Shown piece by piece: positions 9,600-19,404 of a DNA stretch of 64,000 bases. The stretch is from Thiotrichales bacterium. GTDB taxonomy: Bacteria; Pseudomonadota; Gammaproteobacteria; Beggiatoales; Beggiatoaceae. A program made the position numbers and the translations under genes. Every line of letters begins with the position of its first letter. Position 1 is the first letter of the stretch. The notes under the pieces are model-generated. The model had not been told where the DNA came from. It did no database searches and saw only the letters and a program-made list of their open reading frames with translations. The stretch lies in NCBI GenBank assembly GCA_016745035.1, contig JADGDE010000003.1, forward strand, positions 62,001-126,000. Reading direction: 5' to 3'.

Positions 9600-11747
9600 A
9601 TGAACACATCAAAAACACTGTTAGCCGTTTTACTTAGCAGCCTTATATTACAAGGTTGCAGCGAAGGCAATGCTGGCTGGGTGGCGGCTTTAGGGACTTT
9701 GGTTGCCGTTGGTGCTGGCGCAGGTGGGGGTGGCGGCGGTGGCAGCAGTGATAGCAGCACTGACAACACAAGCAATGATACCGAGGTCAACGACGGTATG
9801 GTTATCACCCGTTTTGATGGTGAAAGCGATGATTTGCTCACGGCAGGTCTTGGTGCAGATGGATTAGCGCAAAGCCCTAAGTTTGCCGATAGCATCAACC
9901 CAACGGCTAGTGAGCTGCGCCGTTTGGCGGTGGCAAGCGCCTATCAAAACGCTTATGACATGCGCAGTGATAGCGGTTTTGGACGTTTATATGGCCCTGG
10001 GGTTGCTGGCACATTTGCGCAAATATCGGTCACGGGTAAAGTCGCGGGCAAAGAATTTTTACGCGCTGATGATAAAAACAATACCCAGTTATTGCAGTTA
10101 CCGGATCAATTCGATTTAACCAACCCGTGTTTGATTGCGGTTGCCACTCCCGCCGCGAGCAGTGTCTATGCGGGTATTCCCGTGCTTGGCGAATGGGGCT
10201 TAAAAAACCGCTGTGCGGTGGTTTATAGTGACAAAGGCGCAGGCAGTGGTGTGCATGATATTCAAACCGATACCATCAGCCTTGTTGATGGCACACGCAG
10301 CAGCACAAAAGATAAAAGCCAGTTTACTGCCACGGGTAACGAGGTCAGTGATTTAGCCGCCTTTGCCTCGGTCTATCCTGAGCGGGTGGCGCTTAAGCAC
10401 GCACATAACCAAAACAATCCCGAAGCCAATTGGGATAATGCCTTACTCGATAGCATTGATTTTGCGTTTGAAATTCTCAACCGTGAAGATGTGTTTGGGC
10501 AAGTCACCAGCATTGGCACCAGCAATACCGTGGTGATTGCGGCGGGTTTATCCACAGGCGGCGCGGCGGCATTGCGAGCAGCAGAACTTGACAGTGGGCA
10601 ACGCATTGATGGGGTGCTTGCTATCTCGCCTGCCATCAGCCAGCGCAATCCGGCGCGTTTAGGCATTCGCCAAGGTGGGAACAATTACTATATCAATGAT
10701 AAACAGCCCAATTTCTTGGCAACCATGGCAGATTATGCCGTGTATCAACCTTGTGCCAGTGCCAGCAGCACTTTTTCTGGTACGGCTTTAGGTTTGCCGG
10801 GGCGTTGCAGTGCGCTCAGCAGCTTAGGTTTAATTACCAGCAGCACTGCAGTCAATGCTAAAACCAAGGATGCGGCAAGCAAGCTGCAAGCGCTTAACGC
10901 GCTGACCGAGGCGCAAACCCTCGCGCACTTATACACCGCTGAATCCTATTACACCGCCTATGCTAATGCCTATGCCAACAGCTATGGGCGCTTTAGTGTG
11001 GTGGATAATCTTTGCGATTACAGTTATGGCGCAGTTAGTAGCAATGGACGCTTGAGCAGCAAGTCACAAGCAGACTTAGCCGATGAGTTTGCCACGGGTA
11101 ACGGTATCAGTCCGAGCAGCAACACTACCTTATTGCATAACCGCAGCGATAGCGACGGTTTGGCGGTGTATTATCGCCGCAGCACCGATGCTGACAGACA
11201 AATTGATGGTCACCTTGCTGGGGCTTTATGCTTGCAACAATTGGCACAAACCGCAATCAGCACGACACCAGGGCTTGCGGCTGATAATCAACAGCGGGTG
11301 CAAGACGGGCTAAAAGACAGTTTGGCACTGGCAGATTTGCGCGGTAAACCCGGAATTATTGTTCACGGTCGCCAAGATCCTTTTGCTCATGTGAATTTAA
11401 CCAGCCGTTTGTATTATGCTAACAATAAACGCTACTACGGCACACAAAGCCAATTGGTGTATTTAGAAGTGGATAATGCTCACCATGTCGATGCCCTGAA
11501 CCAAAGCTATCAGCGCCGCGACCAAGTGCCATTGATGTATTATGCCCAAGCCGCCTTGGATAAATTATTTACCCACCTCAAATATCAACTGAGCTTGCCT
11601 AGCAGCCAAGTGATTGCCAGCCGTGGTATCAGCGTGCTTGATAGCAATCAACAACTCAACACGCGTACGCATTTGCCTGCGATTGGCTCTCGTAACAACT
11701 GTGCTATCAGTTATGGCAGTAATACCTTGACCATACCGGAGTGTTAA
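9600..11747 (+). CDS. 3-hydroxybutyrate oligomer hydrolase (lipoprotein)
   Basis: 715-residue esterase that hydrolyses water-soluble D-3-hydroxybutyrate oligomers, the second step of poly-3-hydroxybutyrate breakdown. The 3HBOH family signature is seen at residues 176-220 (PCLIAVATPAAS, LGEWGLKNRCAVVYSDKG, GVHD), with a Ser-centred nucleophile elbow GLSTGG (Ser318), and a late GRQDPFAHVN and DNAHHVDAL as candidate Asp and His regions. The N-terminus is a lipoprotein signal ending LQGC (Cys20), followed by an Ala/Gly-rich stretch with a run of seven glycines (42-48) and a Ser/Asp linker, so it is exported and membrane-anchored. Confidence 0.85.
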   Translation: MNTSKTLLAVLLSSLILQGCSEGNAGWVAALGTLVAVGAGAGGGGGGGSSDSSTDNTSNDTEVNDGMVITRFDGESDDLLTAGLGADGLAQSPKFADSINPTASELRRLAVASAYQNAYDMRSDSGFGRLYGPGVAGTFAQISVTGKVAGKEFLRADDKNNTQLLQLPDQFDLTNPCLIAVATPAASSVYAGIPVLGEWGLKNRCAVVYSDKGAGSGVHDIQTDTISLVDGTRSSTKDKSQFTATGNEVSDLAAFASVYPERVALKHAHNQNNPEANWDNALLDSIDFAFEILNREDVFGQVTSIGTSNTVVIAAGLSTGGAAALRAAELDSGQRIDGVLAISPAISQRNPARLGIRQGGNNYYINDKQPNFLATMADYAVYQPCASASSTFSGTALGLPGRCSALSSLGLITSSTAVNAKTKDAASKLQALNALTEAQTLAHLYTAESYYTAYANAYANSYGRFSVVDNLCDYSYGAVSSNGRLSSKSQADLADEFATGNGISPSSNTTLLHNRSDSDGLAVYYRRSTDADRQIDGHLAGALCLQQLAQTAISTTPGLAADNQQRVQDGLKDSLALADLRGKPGIIVHGRQDPFAHVNLTSRLYYANNKRYYGTQSQLVYLEVDNAHHVDALNQSYQRRDQVPLMYYAQAALDKLFTHLKYQLSLPSSQVIASRGISVLDSNQQLNTRTHLPAIGSRNNCAISYGSNTLTIPEC

Positions 11748-12386
11748 ATGTTTGATAAATTGCCCAGCATTGCTAAAACCGGTCTGTTGTTGATGCTGTT
11801 TGCCATTGTCGGTACCAGCATGGTCAGTTTTAGTTATCAACAAACCGCCGAGCAAATCGTACTCAATGAGCGCGAAGCACTGCTCGATAGCATTCATGCC
11901 CTGCTACCGCCTGAGACCTGTGATAATCAGATTCTCACCGATACCATCAGCGTGCAGAACCCGAGTTTATTAGGCACAGATGACTCGGTCACCGTTTACC
12001 GTGGGCGTAAACAAGGCAAGCCGGTGGCGGTGTTGTTCATGCCCAGTGCCCCCGATGGTTATAGTGGGCAAATCAAATTTTTAATTGGCATTGACTACGC
12101 CGGTAAGGTGCTTGGCATTCGGGTCTTATCCCACCGTGAAACCCCTGGGCTGGGTGATGCCATCGAGCATCAGCGCAGCGATTGGGATCAACAATTTGTC
12201 GGTAAAAGCATCACCAACCCCGAACAACCGGCTTGGGGTGTTAAACGCGATGGCGGCGCATTTGATCAGATCACGGGGGCAACCATTACGCCCCGCGCAG
12301 TAGTGAAAGCTATCCGCCAAAGCTTGGTATTTTATAATAGCCACCGCGAGCAACTATTTGCCACCGCAGCCCCTGAAAACCCTTAG
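11748..12386 (+). CDS. RnfG/RsxG-like FMN-binding electron-transport subunit
   Basis: 212 residues, the RnfG size. One N-terminal membrane anchor (about 10-28), then a periplasmic FMN-binding domain with SHRETPGLGD at 128-137 and FDQITGATITPRAVV, where Thr179 is the expected covalent flavin attachment site of the (S/T)GAT motif. RnfG passes electrons in the Rnf/Rsx ion-pumping complex and in SoxR reduction. No rnfA, B, C, D or E is adjacent, which is unusual. The start immediately follows the stop of the PHB-oligomer hydrolase. Confidence 0.8.
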   Translation: MFDKLPSIAKTGLLLMLFAIVGTSMVSFSYQQTAEQIVLNEREALLDSIHALLPPETCDNQILTDTISVQNPSLLGTDDSVTVYRGRKQGKPVAVLFMPSAPDGYSGQIKFLIGIDYAGKVLGIRVLSHRETPGLGDAIEHQRSDWDQQFVGKSITNPEQPAWGVKRDGGAFDQITGATITPRAVVKAIRQSLVFYNSHREQLFATAAPENP

Positions 12387-12395
12387 GAAGTCTTT

Positions 12396-12797
12396 ATGTT
12401 TGTTATCACGAAAATCCCTTTATTTTTATACTTATTGATTGTTTATAACCTCATCGCTTTTGGTGGCGATACCAATTTACTCGACGAAACCTTTATTTCT
12501 TGGCAAATGATGTCAGGGGCAAACCTGACCTTAAGTAATAGCCATTTTTTATTGGTACTCGGTGTTTTTGCGCTGTATTTTGAAATTTTTAAATCCACCC
12601 GTTCAACCATTAGCTCGATGATAGAACAAAGCGTTTCCATGATCTTGTTCATTGTCTTTTTAGCTGAATTTCTGCTGGTTAAACAAGCGGGAACCGCAAC
12701 TTTTTTACTTTTGACCTTGATGCAGTTAATGGACGTGATGTCCGGTGTCATGGTCTCTGTTTCCAGCGCTCGACGAGATATGACCATCGGGGAGTAA
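12396..12797 (+). CDS. small membrane protein, unknown
   Basis: 133 residues with about four hydrophobic segments (5-23, 48-66, 78-99, 100-122). It begins 9 nt after the RnfG-like gene and ends 1 nt before yciO. No family recognised; a role with the RnfG-like protein is suggested only by position. Confidence 0.6.
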   Translation: MFVITKIPLFLYLLIVYNLIAFGGDTNLLDETFISWQMMSGANLTLSNSHFLLVLGVFALYFEIFKSTRSTISSMIEQSVSMILFIVFLAEFLLVKQAGTATFLLLTLMQLMDVMSGVMVSVSSARRDMTIGE

Positions 12798-12798
12798 C

Positions 12799-13410
12799 AT
12801 GCTTTACATTCATCCAGACAATCCACAACCACGCCTTATCAAACAAGTTGTTGAAACCATACGTGATGGTGGGCTGATTGCCTACCCGACCGATTCTTGC
12901 TACGCGCTTGGTTGCCAAGTGGGTAATAAACAGGCGATGGAGCGGATCTACCGCTTGCGCGAACTCGACAAAACCCATAATTTTACTTTAGTCTGTCGTG
13001 ACCTTTCGGAATTGGCAAATTATGCCAAAGTCGGCAATAAAGCGTTTCGTTTGATGAAATCCCTAACGCCGGGAGCCTATACTTTTATCCTCAAAGCCAC
13101 TCACGAAGTCCCACGGCGTTTGCAAAACCCCAAGCGTAAAACCATCGGTTTGCGCGTGCCGGATAACAACGTCGCCCAAGCGATTTTGACCGAACTCGGC
13201 GAGCCGTTGATGAGTTCAACCTTGATTTTACCCGATGCTGATTATCCCGAAACCGACCCCGAAGATATTGAGATGAAACTGGAAAAACACGTGGACTTGA
13301 TTGTCAACGGTGGAATTTGCGGCTTTGATGCCACCACTGTGATCGACTTGCAAAATGATGTGCCTGAAATCGTGCGCGAGGGCAAGGGCGAGATTGATGG
13401 GTTGGTATAA
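12799..13410 (+). CDS. yciO: YciO family (Sua5/YrdC-like) protein
   Basis: 203 residues, nearly co-linear with E. coli YciO: starts LYIHPDNPQPRLI, then GGLIAYPTDSCYALGC, HNFTLVCRDLSEL, TPGAYTFILKAT and IGLRVPDN. The Sua5/YciO/YrdC fold binds RNA and ATP/threonine; YrdC and Sua5 make threonylcarbamoyl-AMP for t6A tRNA modification, while YciO itself is a paralogue with weak or different activity. Confidence 0.92.
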   Translation: MLYIHPDNPQPRLIKQVVETIRDGGLIAYPTDSCYALGCQVGNKQAMERIYRLRELDKTHNFTLVCRDLSELANYAKVGNKAFRLMKSLTPGAYTFILKATHEVPRRLQNPKRKTIGLRVPDNNVAQAILTELGEPLMSSTLILPDADYPETDPEDIEMKLEKHVDLIVNGGICGFDATTVIDLQNDVPEIVREGKGEIDGLV

Positions 13411-13452
13411 ACAGATCAAATGCGACTAAAAGCGCTGATGCTAGCCGTTTAG

Positions 13453-15807
13453 CTAAAGTGTCTCTGTTGTATCCAAATGTTGAATCATATCCAACAAGTC
13501 CTCTTGTCGATAACTGCCTTTTTGATAAATAGCGATGACATTATGGGCGGTGAGATAGGTACGCTCATCTTGGTTTAGGTCAATTGCCGTCATGACTATC
13601 ACGGGTAAAGCCGTTTTTTGTGGTATTTTTTTCAAACGCTGTAAAAATTCAAAGCCATCTACTTCTGGCATCATTAAATCTAAAATTACCAAATCAACCG
13701 AATATTTCTCCAGTTGTTCTAGGGCAATGCGTCCATTTTCAGCTTTTAACACGTCGATACCCGATTTGTGTAATAAATGGCTGAGCATATTGCGGCTGTT
13801 AAAATCGTCCTCAACCACCATGATGCATGTTTTTGTATTTTGCTTGGTTGGTTTTTGTAGAGATTTTTTCTGGGTATCTACATCATTGTGTACGGTAGCC
13901 ATTTTAGCTTGATTCTCTGGTGGCTCGGTAGGTAGCCAAATAGTAAAACAACTGCCATTGCCTAATTGACTAGACAAACTCATTGTACCGCCCATCAGTT
14001 CGATAAAGCGTTTACTAATCACCAGCCCAAGGCCCGTGCCGCCATATTGACGGGTCGTGGACGCATCCGCTTGTACAAAGGGTTGAAAAAGCTTTTTTTG
14101 TTGCTCTTCACTCATACCAATGCCACTGTCTTTCACTTTAATTAGCAGCCATTGCCTAGAACTGATGTGTTTGCTATCAATCTCAACACAAACCTTGCCC
14201 GCTTCGGTAAATTTGAGCGCATTGCTGACAAGATTAAATAAACATTGGCGAATTTTAGTCATATCCGTACAAATTGTTCCGGGATTTTGGATATAAACGA
14301 TTTCTAGATGATTGTGATGTTGTTGGGCTGTGGGCTTAAATGTGCTGATCACATCATCAATCAAAGTATTTAATTCAAACGATTCATTATAAATATCCAT
14401 GCGTTCGGCTTCGATTTTAGAAATATCTAACACGTTATTAATCAAATTAAGTAAATGTTTACCTGCACTGTGAATACTCTCTAGATCACCAACGGCCTGT
14501 TCATCCTCGGCATCTTTGGCATCATCGCGTAGCATTTCACTATAGCCAATAATGGCATTGAGCGGGGTGCGCAATTCATGGCTCATATTGGCAATAAAAC
14601 GGCTTTTGGCTTGGTTGGCTTCTTCGGCAACAGCTTTAGCATCTTCTAAGGCTTGTTCCGAATGATTAATTGCGCTGATCATTTGGTTAAAACCTTGTGC
14701 TAACACACCGATTTCATTGGTTTGGCTGTCATCTGCTTGGAGTTTACGTTCGCCATGGCGTACACGGTAGACAATTTCGGTTAATTGTTCGATAGGGCGG
14801 GTAATGCGGGCATTAATTTTTAAGGCAATGATAATGGTTAAAGCTAACATAATGAACAACACAATATACAACGTATTACGCAAATCATTGACATTGTGTA
14901 ATACCGATTGCGTGTCATTATGGGCAATTAATGACCAGTGCCCAAGCCCTTTAACAGCGACTTTGCTAAAGGTAAAAATCATATATGAGCTTAAAAACTG
15001 ACCATTATTATATTTGCGCATAGATTTAGATTCGAGAGGGTAGTCTTGATCTAAACGATAACCACTATCTAAGTCTCTTGGACTACCCCAGCGTTTGCTT
15101 TCATCTAGGTGGTTTAAATAAAAACCAGCTTGATCAATTAATAAATTTTGTTCGGCAAAGGCTAAAATACTTGCGGCATCGACATTGGTAATCACAATGC
15201 CTGCCTCGTCTCCGTCCGGCTCATAGACTTTACGAGCATAGCGAATCACGGGTTTATGGGGGACTTCAATTTGTCCTCGTTCACGATTCAAATCTAAAGG
15301 CGATACAAACAAGTCATTTCTTGACAGCTTCATGGTGTCGCTAAAATAATAGCGATCCGCTTTATTTTGTAAATATTCTGGTGAAATAATGTGGCTTTTT
15401 TCACCATCAAAATCCACACGAATAATTTCTTGTCCGTGCTCATCTAAATAGCGCACTTGATAATACATCGGGTGCGTGGCTGAAAAGGCGGCAAATTCAC
15501 TGACCAATCGGGAACGGGCTTGTGCCAATTGTGCGGGCGTATGTTGGGGATTACCTCGAACTTGTAAATACGCTTCGATAGGGTAATTTAAGCCTAAAAA
15601 ATTTAAATCGTCTTCGGTGGTGGATAAAAAGGTTTCAATGCCATTTTTTTGCCGATTAAGGATGACGGTTTGGGCTTTAAGTTCTTTTTCTATCAGGGTC
15701 TTGCTGCTGGTATGGATAGCATAAAAACCAATGGTGAGGGCAGGCAATAAAGCCACCAGCAGCAAAACGACTGCGAGACGGTTGCGGATGCGGTGGTAAT
15801 ATTTCAT
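13453..15807 (-). CDS. hybrid sensor histidine kinase (Cache-HAMP-HisKA-HATPase-REC)
   Basis: 784 residues. Membrane segment at 11-31, an extracytoplasmic Cache-like sensor about 35-310 (with IRVDFDGE and IVITNVDA elements), second membrane segment 311-331, HAMP about 330-382, HisKA with phospho-acceptor His410 in NMSHELRTPLNAI, HATPase with N box (FNLVSNALKF), DSGIGM and GGTGLGLVISK, and a C-terminal receiver with Asp710 in LVILDLMMPEVDG. All catalytic elements are present. No separate response-regulator gene is adjacent. The ligand cannot be read from the sequence. Confidence 0.92.
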   Translation of the reverse strand: MKYYHRIRNRLAVVLLLVALLPALTIGFYAIHTSSKTLIEKELKAQTVILNRQKNGIETFLSTTEDDLNFLGLNYPIEAYLQVRGNPQHTPAQLAQARSRLVSEFAAFSATHPMYYQVRYLDEHGQEIIRVDFDGEKSHIISPEYLQNKADRYYFSDTMKLSRNDLFVSPLDLNRERGQIEVPHKPVIRYARKVYEPDGDEAGIVITNVDAASILAFAEQNLLIDQAGFYLNHLDESKRWGSPRDLDSGYRLDQDYPLESKSMRKYNNGQFLSSYMIFTFSKVAVKGLGHWSLIAHNDTQSVLHNVNDLRNTLYIVLFIMLALTIIIALKINARITRPIEQLTEIVYRVRHGERKLQADDSQTNEIGVLAQGFNQMISAINHSEQALEDAKAVAEEANQAKSRFIANMSHELRTPLNAIIGYSEMLRDDAKDAEDEQAVGDLESIHSAGKHLLNLINNVLDISKIEAERMDIYNESFELNTLIDDVISTFKPTAQQHHNHLEIVYIQNPGTICTDMTKIRQCLFNLVSNALKFTEAGKVCVEIDSKHISSRQWLLIKVKDSGIGMSEEQQKKLFQPFVQADASTTRQYGGTGLGLVISKRFIELMGGTMSLSSQLGNGSCFTIWLPTEPPENQAKMATVHNDVDTQKKSLQKPTKQNTKTCIMVVEDDFNSRNMLSHLLHKSGIDVLKAENGRIALEQLEKYSVDLVILDLMMPEVDGFEFLQRLKKIPQKTALPVIVMTAIDLNQDERTYLTAHNVIAIYQKGSYRQEDLLDMIQHLDTTETL

Positions 15808-15824
15808 GCCTGCTTATCTCAAAA

Positions 15825-16121
15825 TTATTTAGCAGCTTTTTCAGTGCTGGCAGGGGCAGCCGTGGTTTTAGGCTGTTGGCTCAGAGCCTGATTTAATAAA
15901 GCTGCCAATTTGCGCGCATTATTAGGGGTCATAGCAATACGGCTATGAATTGGCAAATGGTTTTCACCTGCTGGGTCAGGCATCATACCAGAAGAAAAGT
16001 TAATAACAATTTCTTCTTCGCTCATGTTTAAGACAAATTGTGCGGCATATTCTGCACGGGTTTGCTCATAACGCACTTTAACCATTTGTTGTTTTTGCGC
16101 TTCGGTTTTTTTATCAGCCAT
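15825..16121 (-). CDS. DUF3467 family protein
   Basis: 98 residues with the DUF3467 core: NFSSGMMPDPAGENHLPIHSRIAMTPNNARKL matched in order (pieces FSSGMMPDPA and PIHSRIAMTP). Function unknown. It lies just upstream of the histidine kinase on the same strand (17-nt gap) and downstream of the adaptor gene. Confidence 0.8.
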   Translation of the reverse strand: MADKKTEAQKQQMVKVRYEQTRAEYAAQFVLNMSEEEIVINFSSGMMPDPAGENHLPIHSRIAMTPNNARKLAALLNQALSQQPKTTAAPASTEKAAK

Positions 16122-16193
16122 TTTTTTCCCTTAGGTTGATTAAGATTCGGTGTGATACTGAACAAACACCGAATCGATGAAATTGCTTGCTTA

Positions 16194-16239
16194 CGGGTGT
16201 TACGCAAAGGCTTCATTATGCAGGTAAAAAACCTGAATA
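16194..16239. repeat. left-end fragment of the miniature element, copy C
   Basis: CGGGTGTTACGCAAAGGCTTC followed by ATGCAGGT...ACCTG resembles the left end and part of the core of the family; no right end is found before 16262. It sits in the gap between the DUF3467 gene and the adaptor gene. Confidence 0.5.
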
Positions 16240-16262
16240 ATAAGGCAAAAAACGATAAGTTC

Positions 16263-17099
16263 CTATTGCTCGGGTACTGGGCTTGCTTCAACGTCATGTA
16301 CCAAACATTTAAGACCACTGCGTAGTTTGCCTGTTTGGTTATCTAATTTCAAACGCACTTCGACCGTATCACTGCCCGCATCGGTAATCGGGGAAATAAA
16401 ATCAATTTGACTTTGATGTACGCCCAGTTCAGGCAGGGCGCTAAATTCAACTTTTAAGCTATCGCCTTCCTGCAAGCTCAATGCCGTTGTCGTCGGTACT
16501 TGTAGACTTAAACGCAATGGATTGACACGCGCCACTGTCATGACCGCAGGTTCGTTACCCCCGACCCATTCAGCCACTTCTTTATGAACTTCTGTCACTA
16601 CGCCATCGAGAGGGCTTCTTAATATACGCCGATTGATTTGTGCTTGAATTTGTTTGACCGATAAACTGTTAATATATTGCTGCTCTTTGGCAGTTTTGAC
16701 CTCGGCTTTAGCCACGGCTAAATCTGCGCGGGTATCATCGATTTCAGCTTGTTGAGCCAAGCCTCTGGATAACAAGGGCAATAAACGATTAAGGCGTTGT
16801 TGATGTAAGCGTTGACGCGCCTTTGCCGCTACTACCGCGCCTTTAGCTGCTGCCTTGGCTTTAGCCACATTTAAACTGGCGTTTAAGACTTGATTATCTA
16901 ATTGCGCCAACTTTTGACCATTTTTGATTTGATCACCTGCTTTGACCTCCACTTTGGCTAAAATGCCCGGCTCTGCCATCGCAACAGCAACGGCTAAGTC
17001 TGGTTCGGTAAAGCCTTCAAAAGGCCAAGCATGGCTAAGCTGTGGCAGCGAGAATAATAGGACAAGGGAATAAACAAACAACGGTCTTTTATTGAACAT
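16263..17099 (-). CDS. periplasmic adaptor (membrane-fusion protein) subunit
   Basis: 278 residues with a Sec signal peptide ending near SHAWP. It has a lipoyl-like half (EPGILAKVEVKAGDQIKNGQKLAQLDN, residues about 43-70), an Ala/Lys/Gln-rich coiled-coil hairpin (about 73-155), the second lipoyl half (RRILRSPLDGVVTEV) and a beta-barrel part. This is the HlyD/RND adaptor layout, though shorter than most (about 350-400). No inner-membrane pump or outer-membrane channel gene is adjacent. Confidence 0.8.
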   Translation of the reverse strand: MFNKRPLFVYSLVLLFSLPQLSHAWPFEGFTEPDLAVAVAMAEPGILAKVEVKAGDQIKNGQKLAQLDNQVLNASLNVAKAKAAAKGAVVAAKARQRLHQQRLNRLLPLLSRGLAQQAEIDDTRADLAVAKAEVKTAKEQQYINSLSVKQIQAQINRRILRSPLDGVVTEVHKEVAEWVGGNEPAVMTVARVNPLRLSLQVPTTTALSLQEGDSLKVEFSALPELGVHQSQIDFISPITDAGSDTVEVRLKLDNQTGKLRSGLKCLVHDVEASPVPEQ

Positions 17100-17247
17100 G
17101 GTTTCACAAATGATTTTGACTTGTTTTATCAGTCTATTTAGTCTAGCATCCCAGTCTACGTTACCTTCAGGGGACGGACAATTCTAAACTGAGCCTATGC
17201 CGCCCAATCGAACGGTAGGCTATAGCACCTTATACAGGATTAGATTT

Positions 17248-18099
17248 ATGATAACAAGCTTGTATCAGCGATTTTTAATTATCGGCACTGTGATTTTAGG
17301 ATTGCAAAGTTGTGCGCCCTCCGTCGATGCTTTGCGCCCTGTTGCCCAGCAAAATATACAGAACATTCAAGCCCTATCACAAAATATACAGGTATTATTA
17401 TCCCTTTATAGACCATTATTACAGGCATCTGGAGATGCCTTGATGTTTCAGCATATTGCTCGAATTCAATCAGAAATGATTGCCGTTTTAGGTCCTCCAA
17501 CTTTAAAGGTTAAAGGCAATACTTGGGAAGAGGTATTTAAAAAGTCTGCCCGCTCTTTTATCGGCAAACGTGGTAAGTTTAGTGAACGCTATCAATCAGT
17601 GAAAACTACCTTAGAGCGTGGCATTGATGCCGAGGATACCCAGCGCTTAAAGCGCCGTGAAGGCTGGGTCTTTACCGCAGCAGCTGACCCCAGCTTTACC
17701 CCACAAAAAGCCCATTCTTTACTCAAAACTTTGGCTGAACTCAAGCGCACTGCCAGCGAAGGACAAACCAAACTTTTTTATAATGAGGCAACAACCCGGC
17801 TATTACCCCATGATCCCAATTTAGCCTTTCGCAAACAAGCCATTGATGGTGCTTTAGTGCTTTTAGATGCCTTGCAACAAGAAATGAATCAGCAACTACA
17901 AATGCTCAACGGTCATAGCCTTGCCATGCTCAATTACACCCAAAGCGAAATCGACATGAAAGGCGCATTCAAAGGCCTATTAAGTTCCGAAACCGTGGGA
18001 GAAGTGCTTAATATTCTTGGCTCCAAATACATCAAAGACGCTGGGCAAAGAGAAGCGGCATTGAATCTTTTAATCAGTGGCGCTAGCTCGTTTAAATAA
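17248..18099 (+). CDS. putative lipoprotein, unknown
   Basis: 283 residues. The ATG at 17248 is chosen because it gives a lipoprotein signal (MITSLYQRFLIIGTVILGLQSC) with Cys at the end of LGLQSC; earlier in-frame starts add a non-hydrophobic leader. The mature part is mostly helical with many Gln, Leu and Lys, and two stretches of likely coiled coil (about residues 30-60 and 220-245). No family recognised. A 122-residue gene follows after a miniature element. Confidence 0.6.
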   Translation: MITSLYQRFLIIGTVILGLQSCAPSVDALRPVAQQNIQNIQALSQNIQVLLSLYRPLLQASGDALMFQHIARIQSEMIAVLGPPTLKVKGNTWEEVFKKSARSFIGKRGKFSERYQSVKTTLERGIDAEDTQRLKRREGWVFTAAADPSFTPQKAHSLLKTLAELKRTASEGQTKLFYNEATTRLLPHDPNLAFRKQAIDGALVLLDALQQEMNQQLQMLNGHSLAMLNYTQSEIDMKGAFKGLLSSETVGEVLNILGSKYIKDAGQREAALNLLISGASSFK

Positions 18100-18184
18100 C
18101 GGATGTTACGCACTAAGCCTGTTTTTATCACAATAAGGTGGTTTTCTACCTGTTTAGTGGTATTTAGCCTTTGCCTAACATCAG
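18100..18184. repeat. miniature inverted-repeat element, copy D (short)
   Basis: 85-bp version with ends CGGATGTTACGCA and GCCTAACATCAG. The flanks TTAAATAA and TTAAACAA (18092-18099, 18185-18192) look like an 8-bp target duplication with one change. It separates the lipoprotein gene from the 122-residue gene. Confidence 0.7.
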
Positions 18185-18230
18185 TTAAACAACAATAATC
18201 CCTGTTACACCCCAATATCAAGGAGTTCCC

Positions 18231-18599
18231 ATGCCTTTAACCCCAGAGCAAATTGCCAAGTTTGAAGCCGCACTCGAAGAGGCAGGTCCCGACAGCGATC
18301 CCAATTGGGCGGTGACCAAACAACTTTTAACCCTAGTCACGGTACAAGGGCGAGAAGTTATTGAATTACAAGCACAATTAGAAGCTTATATGGGGGCAGG
18401 AGAAGCAGCTTCAGATGCCTTGTTTAATGCCCTGCAAAAAGATGCGGATTTTGATGCCGTCAGTAATGGCATCAGTCAAGCAGAAGCCAATGAAGCCATG
18501 AATGGACTCAATGATGCCATCGAAGCTTATCGAAACGGTGCTCAGATTGCCAGTTATGCAGGTAATGTTCTGAAATTTGCTGCTGCGATTATCCTTTAA
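18231..18599 (+). CDS. hypothetical protein, 122 residues
   Basis: Acidic, Ala-rich, largely helical protein with a hydrophobic C-terminal end (about residues 104-122: IASYAGNVLKFAAAIIL), so possibly tail-anchored or membrane-active. AAGGAG at 18220-18225 supports the ATG at 18231. No family recognised. Confidence 0.55.
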   Translation: MPLTPEQIAKFEAALEEAGPDSDPNWAVTKQLLTLVTVQGREVIELQAQLEAYMGAGEAASDALFNALQKDADFDAVSNGISQAEANEAMNGLNDAIEAYRNGAQIASYAGNVLKFAAAIIL

Positions 18600-18608
18600 T
18601 TTCCCTTG

Positions 18609-18631
18609 CCTAAACACAGTCGATGTTTAGG
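18609..18631 (+). terminator. stem-loop terminator candidate
   Basis: CCTAAACA pairs perfectly with TGTTTAGG around a 7-nt loop just after the 122-residue gene. The following sequence is only partly T-rich, so this is a weak intrinsic terminator call. Confidence 0.4.
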
Positions 18632-18669
18632 TTGTCTACATACCTTCTTTGACCACTATTAGCGAGTTT

Positions 18670-19404
18670 ATGAACAAAGCCATTGCCTTAGGTGTAAATA
18701 TCGATCACGTGGCGACTTTACGCCAAGCCCGTGGAACCCGTTATCCCGATCCGATTCAAGCTGCTTTATTAGCCGAGCAAGCGGGGGCTGATGCGATTAC
18801 TTTACATTTGCGCGAAGACCGTCGCCATATTCAAGACCGCGATGTCTTTATGCTTAAAGACATACTCACCACCCGCATGAACCTTGAAATGGCGGTGACT
18901 GAAGAAATGATTGCCATTGTTAGCAAAGTAAAGCCGGCTGATTGTTGTCTTGTACCGGAAAAACGTGAAGAGCTAACCACTGAAGGTGGCTTAGATGTCG
19001 CCGGGCAACAAGACAAAATCAAAGATGCTTGCGCTCGTTTAGCTGAAGCGGGTGTGCGCGTATCTTTATTTATTGATGCTGACCCAGAGCAAATTGAGGC
19101 GGCAAAAGCCTGCGGTGCGCCTGTGATTGAAATTCACACAGGTCATTATGCTGATGCCACTAACCCTGAAGAACAAGCACAGATTTTTGCAGCGATTAAA
19201 GCCGGGGCAACCCAAGCCCATGCTTTAGGGCTACAAGTCAACGCTGGGCATGGTTTGCATTATCATAACGTCAAAACGATTGCTGCTTTGCCTGAGATTA
19301 TCGAATTGAATATTGGTCATGCTATCATTGCCAGGGCGGTTTTTACGGGTTTAGAAGAAGCCGTTAGCGAAATGCATACTTTAATGCAGCAAGCTCGTTT
19401 GTAA
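18670..19404 (+). CDS. pdxJ: pyridoxine 5'-phosphate synthase PdxJ
   Basis: 244 residues, the family length. Condenses 1-deoxyxylulose 5-phosphate with 3-amino-2-oxopropyl phosphate in the DXP-dependent vitamin B6 pathway. Motifs: [21 protein letters not shown] at the N-terminus, [38 protein letters not shown] and [12 protein letters not shown]. The ATG at 18670 gives the conserved start; a TTG at 18649 would add seven residues. Confidence 0.96.
   Translation: MNKAIALGVNIDHVATLRQARGTRYPDPIQAALLAEQAGADAITLHLREDRRHIQDRDVFMLKDILTTRMNLEMAVTEEMIAIVSKVKPADCCLVPEKREELTTEGGLDVAGQQDKIKDACARLAEAGVRVSLFIDADPEQIEAAKACGAPVIEIHTGHYADATNPEEQAQIFAAIKAGATQAHALGLQVNAGHGLHYHNVKTIAALPEIIELNIGHAIIARAVFTGLEEAVSEMHTLMQQARL

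Noticed and set aside
9587..9898. Minus-strand frame rich in proline (PPPPPPP) opposite the PHB-oligomer hydrolase
   Set aside because: It is the complement of the poly-glycine linker; the plus-strand gene is clear.
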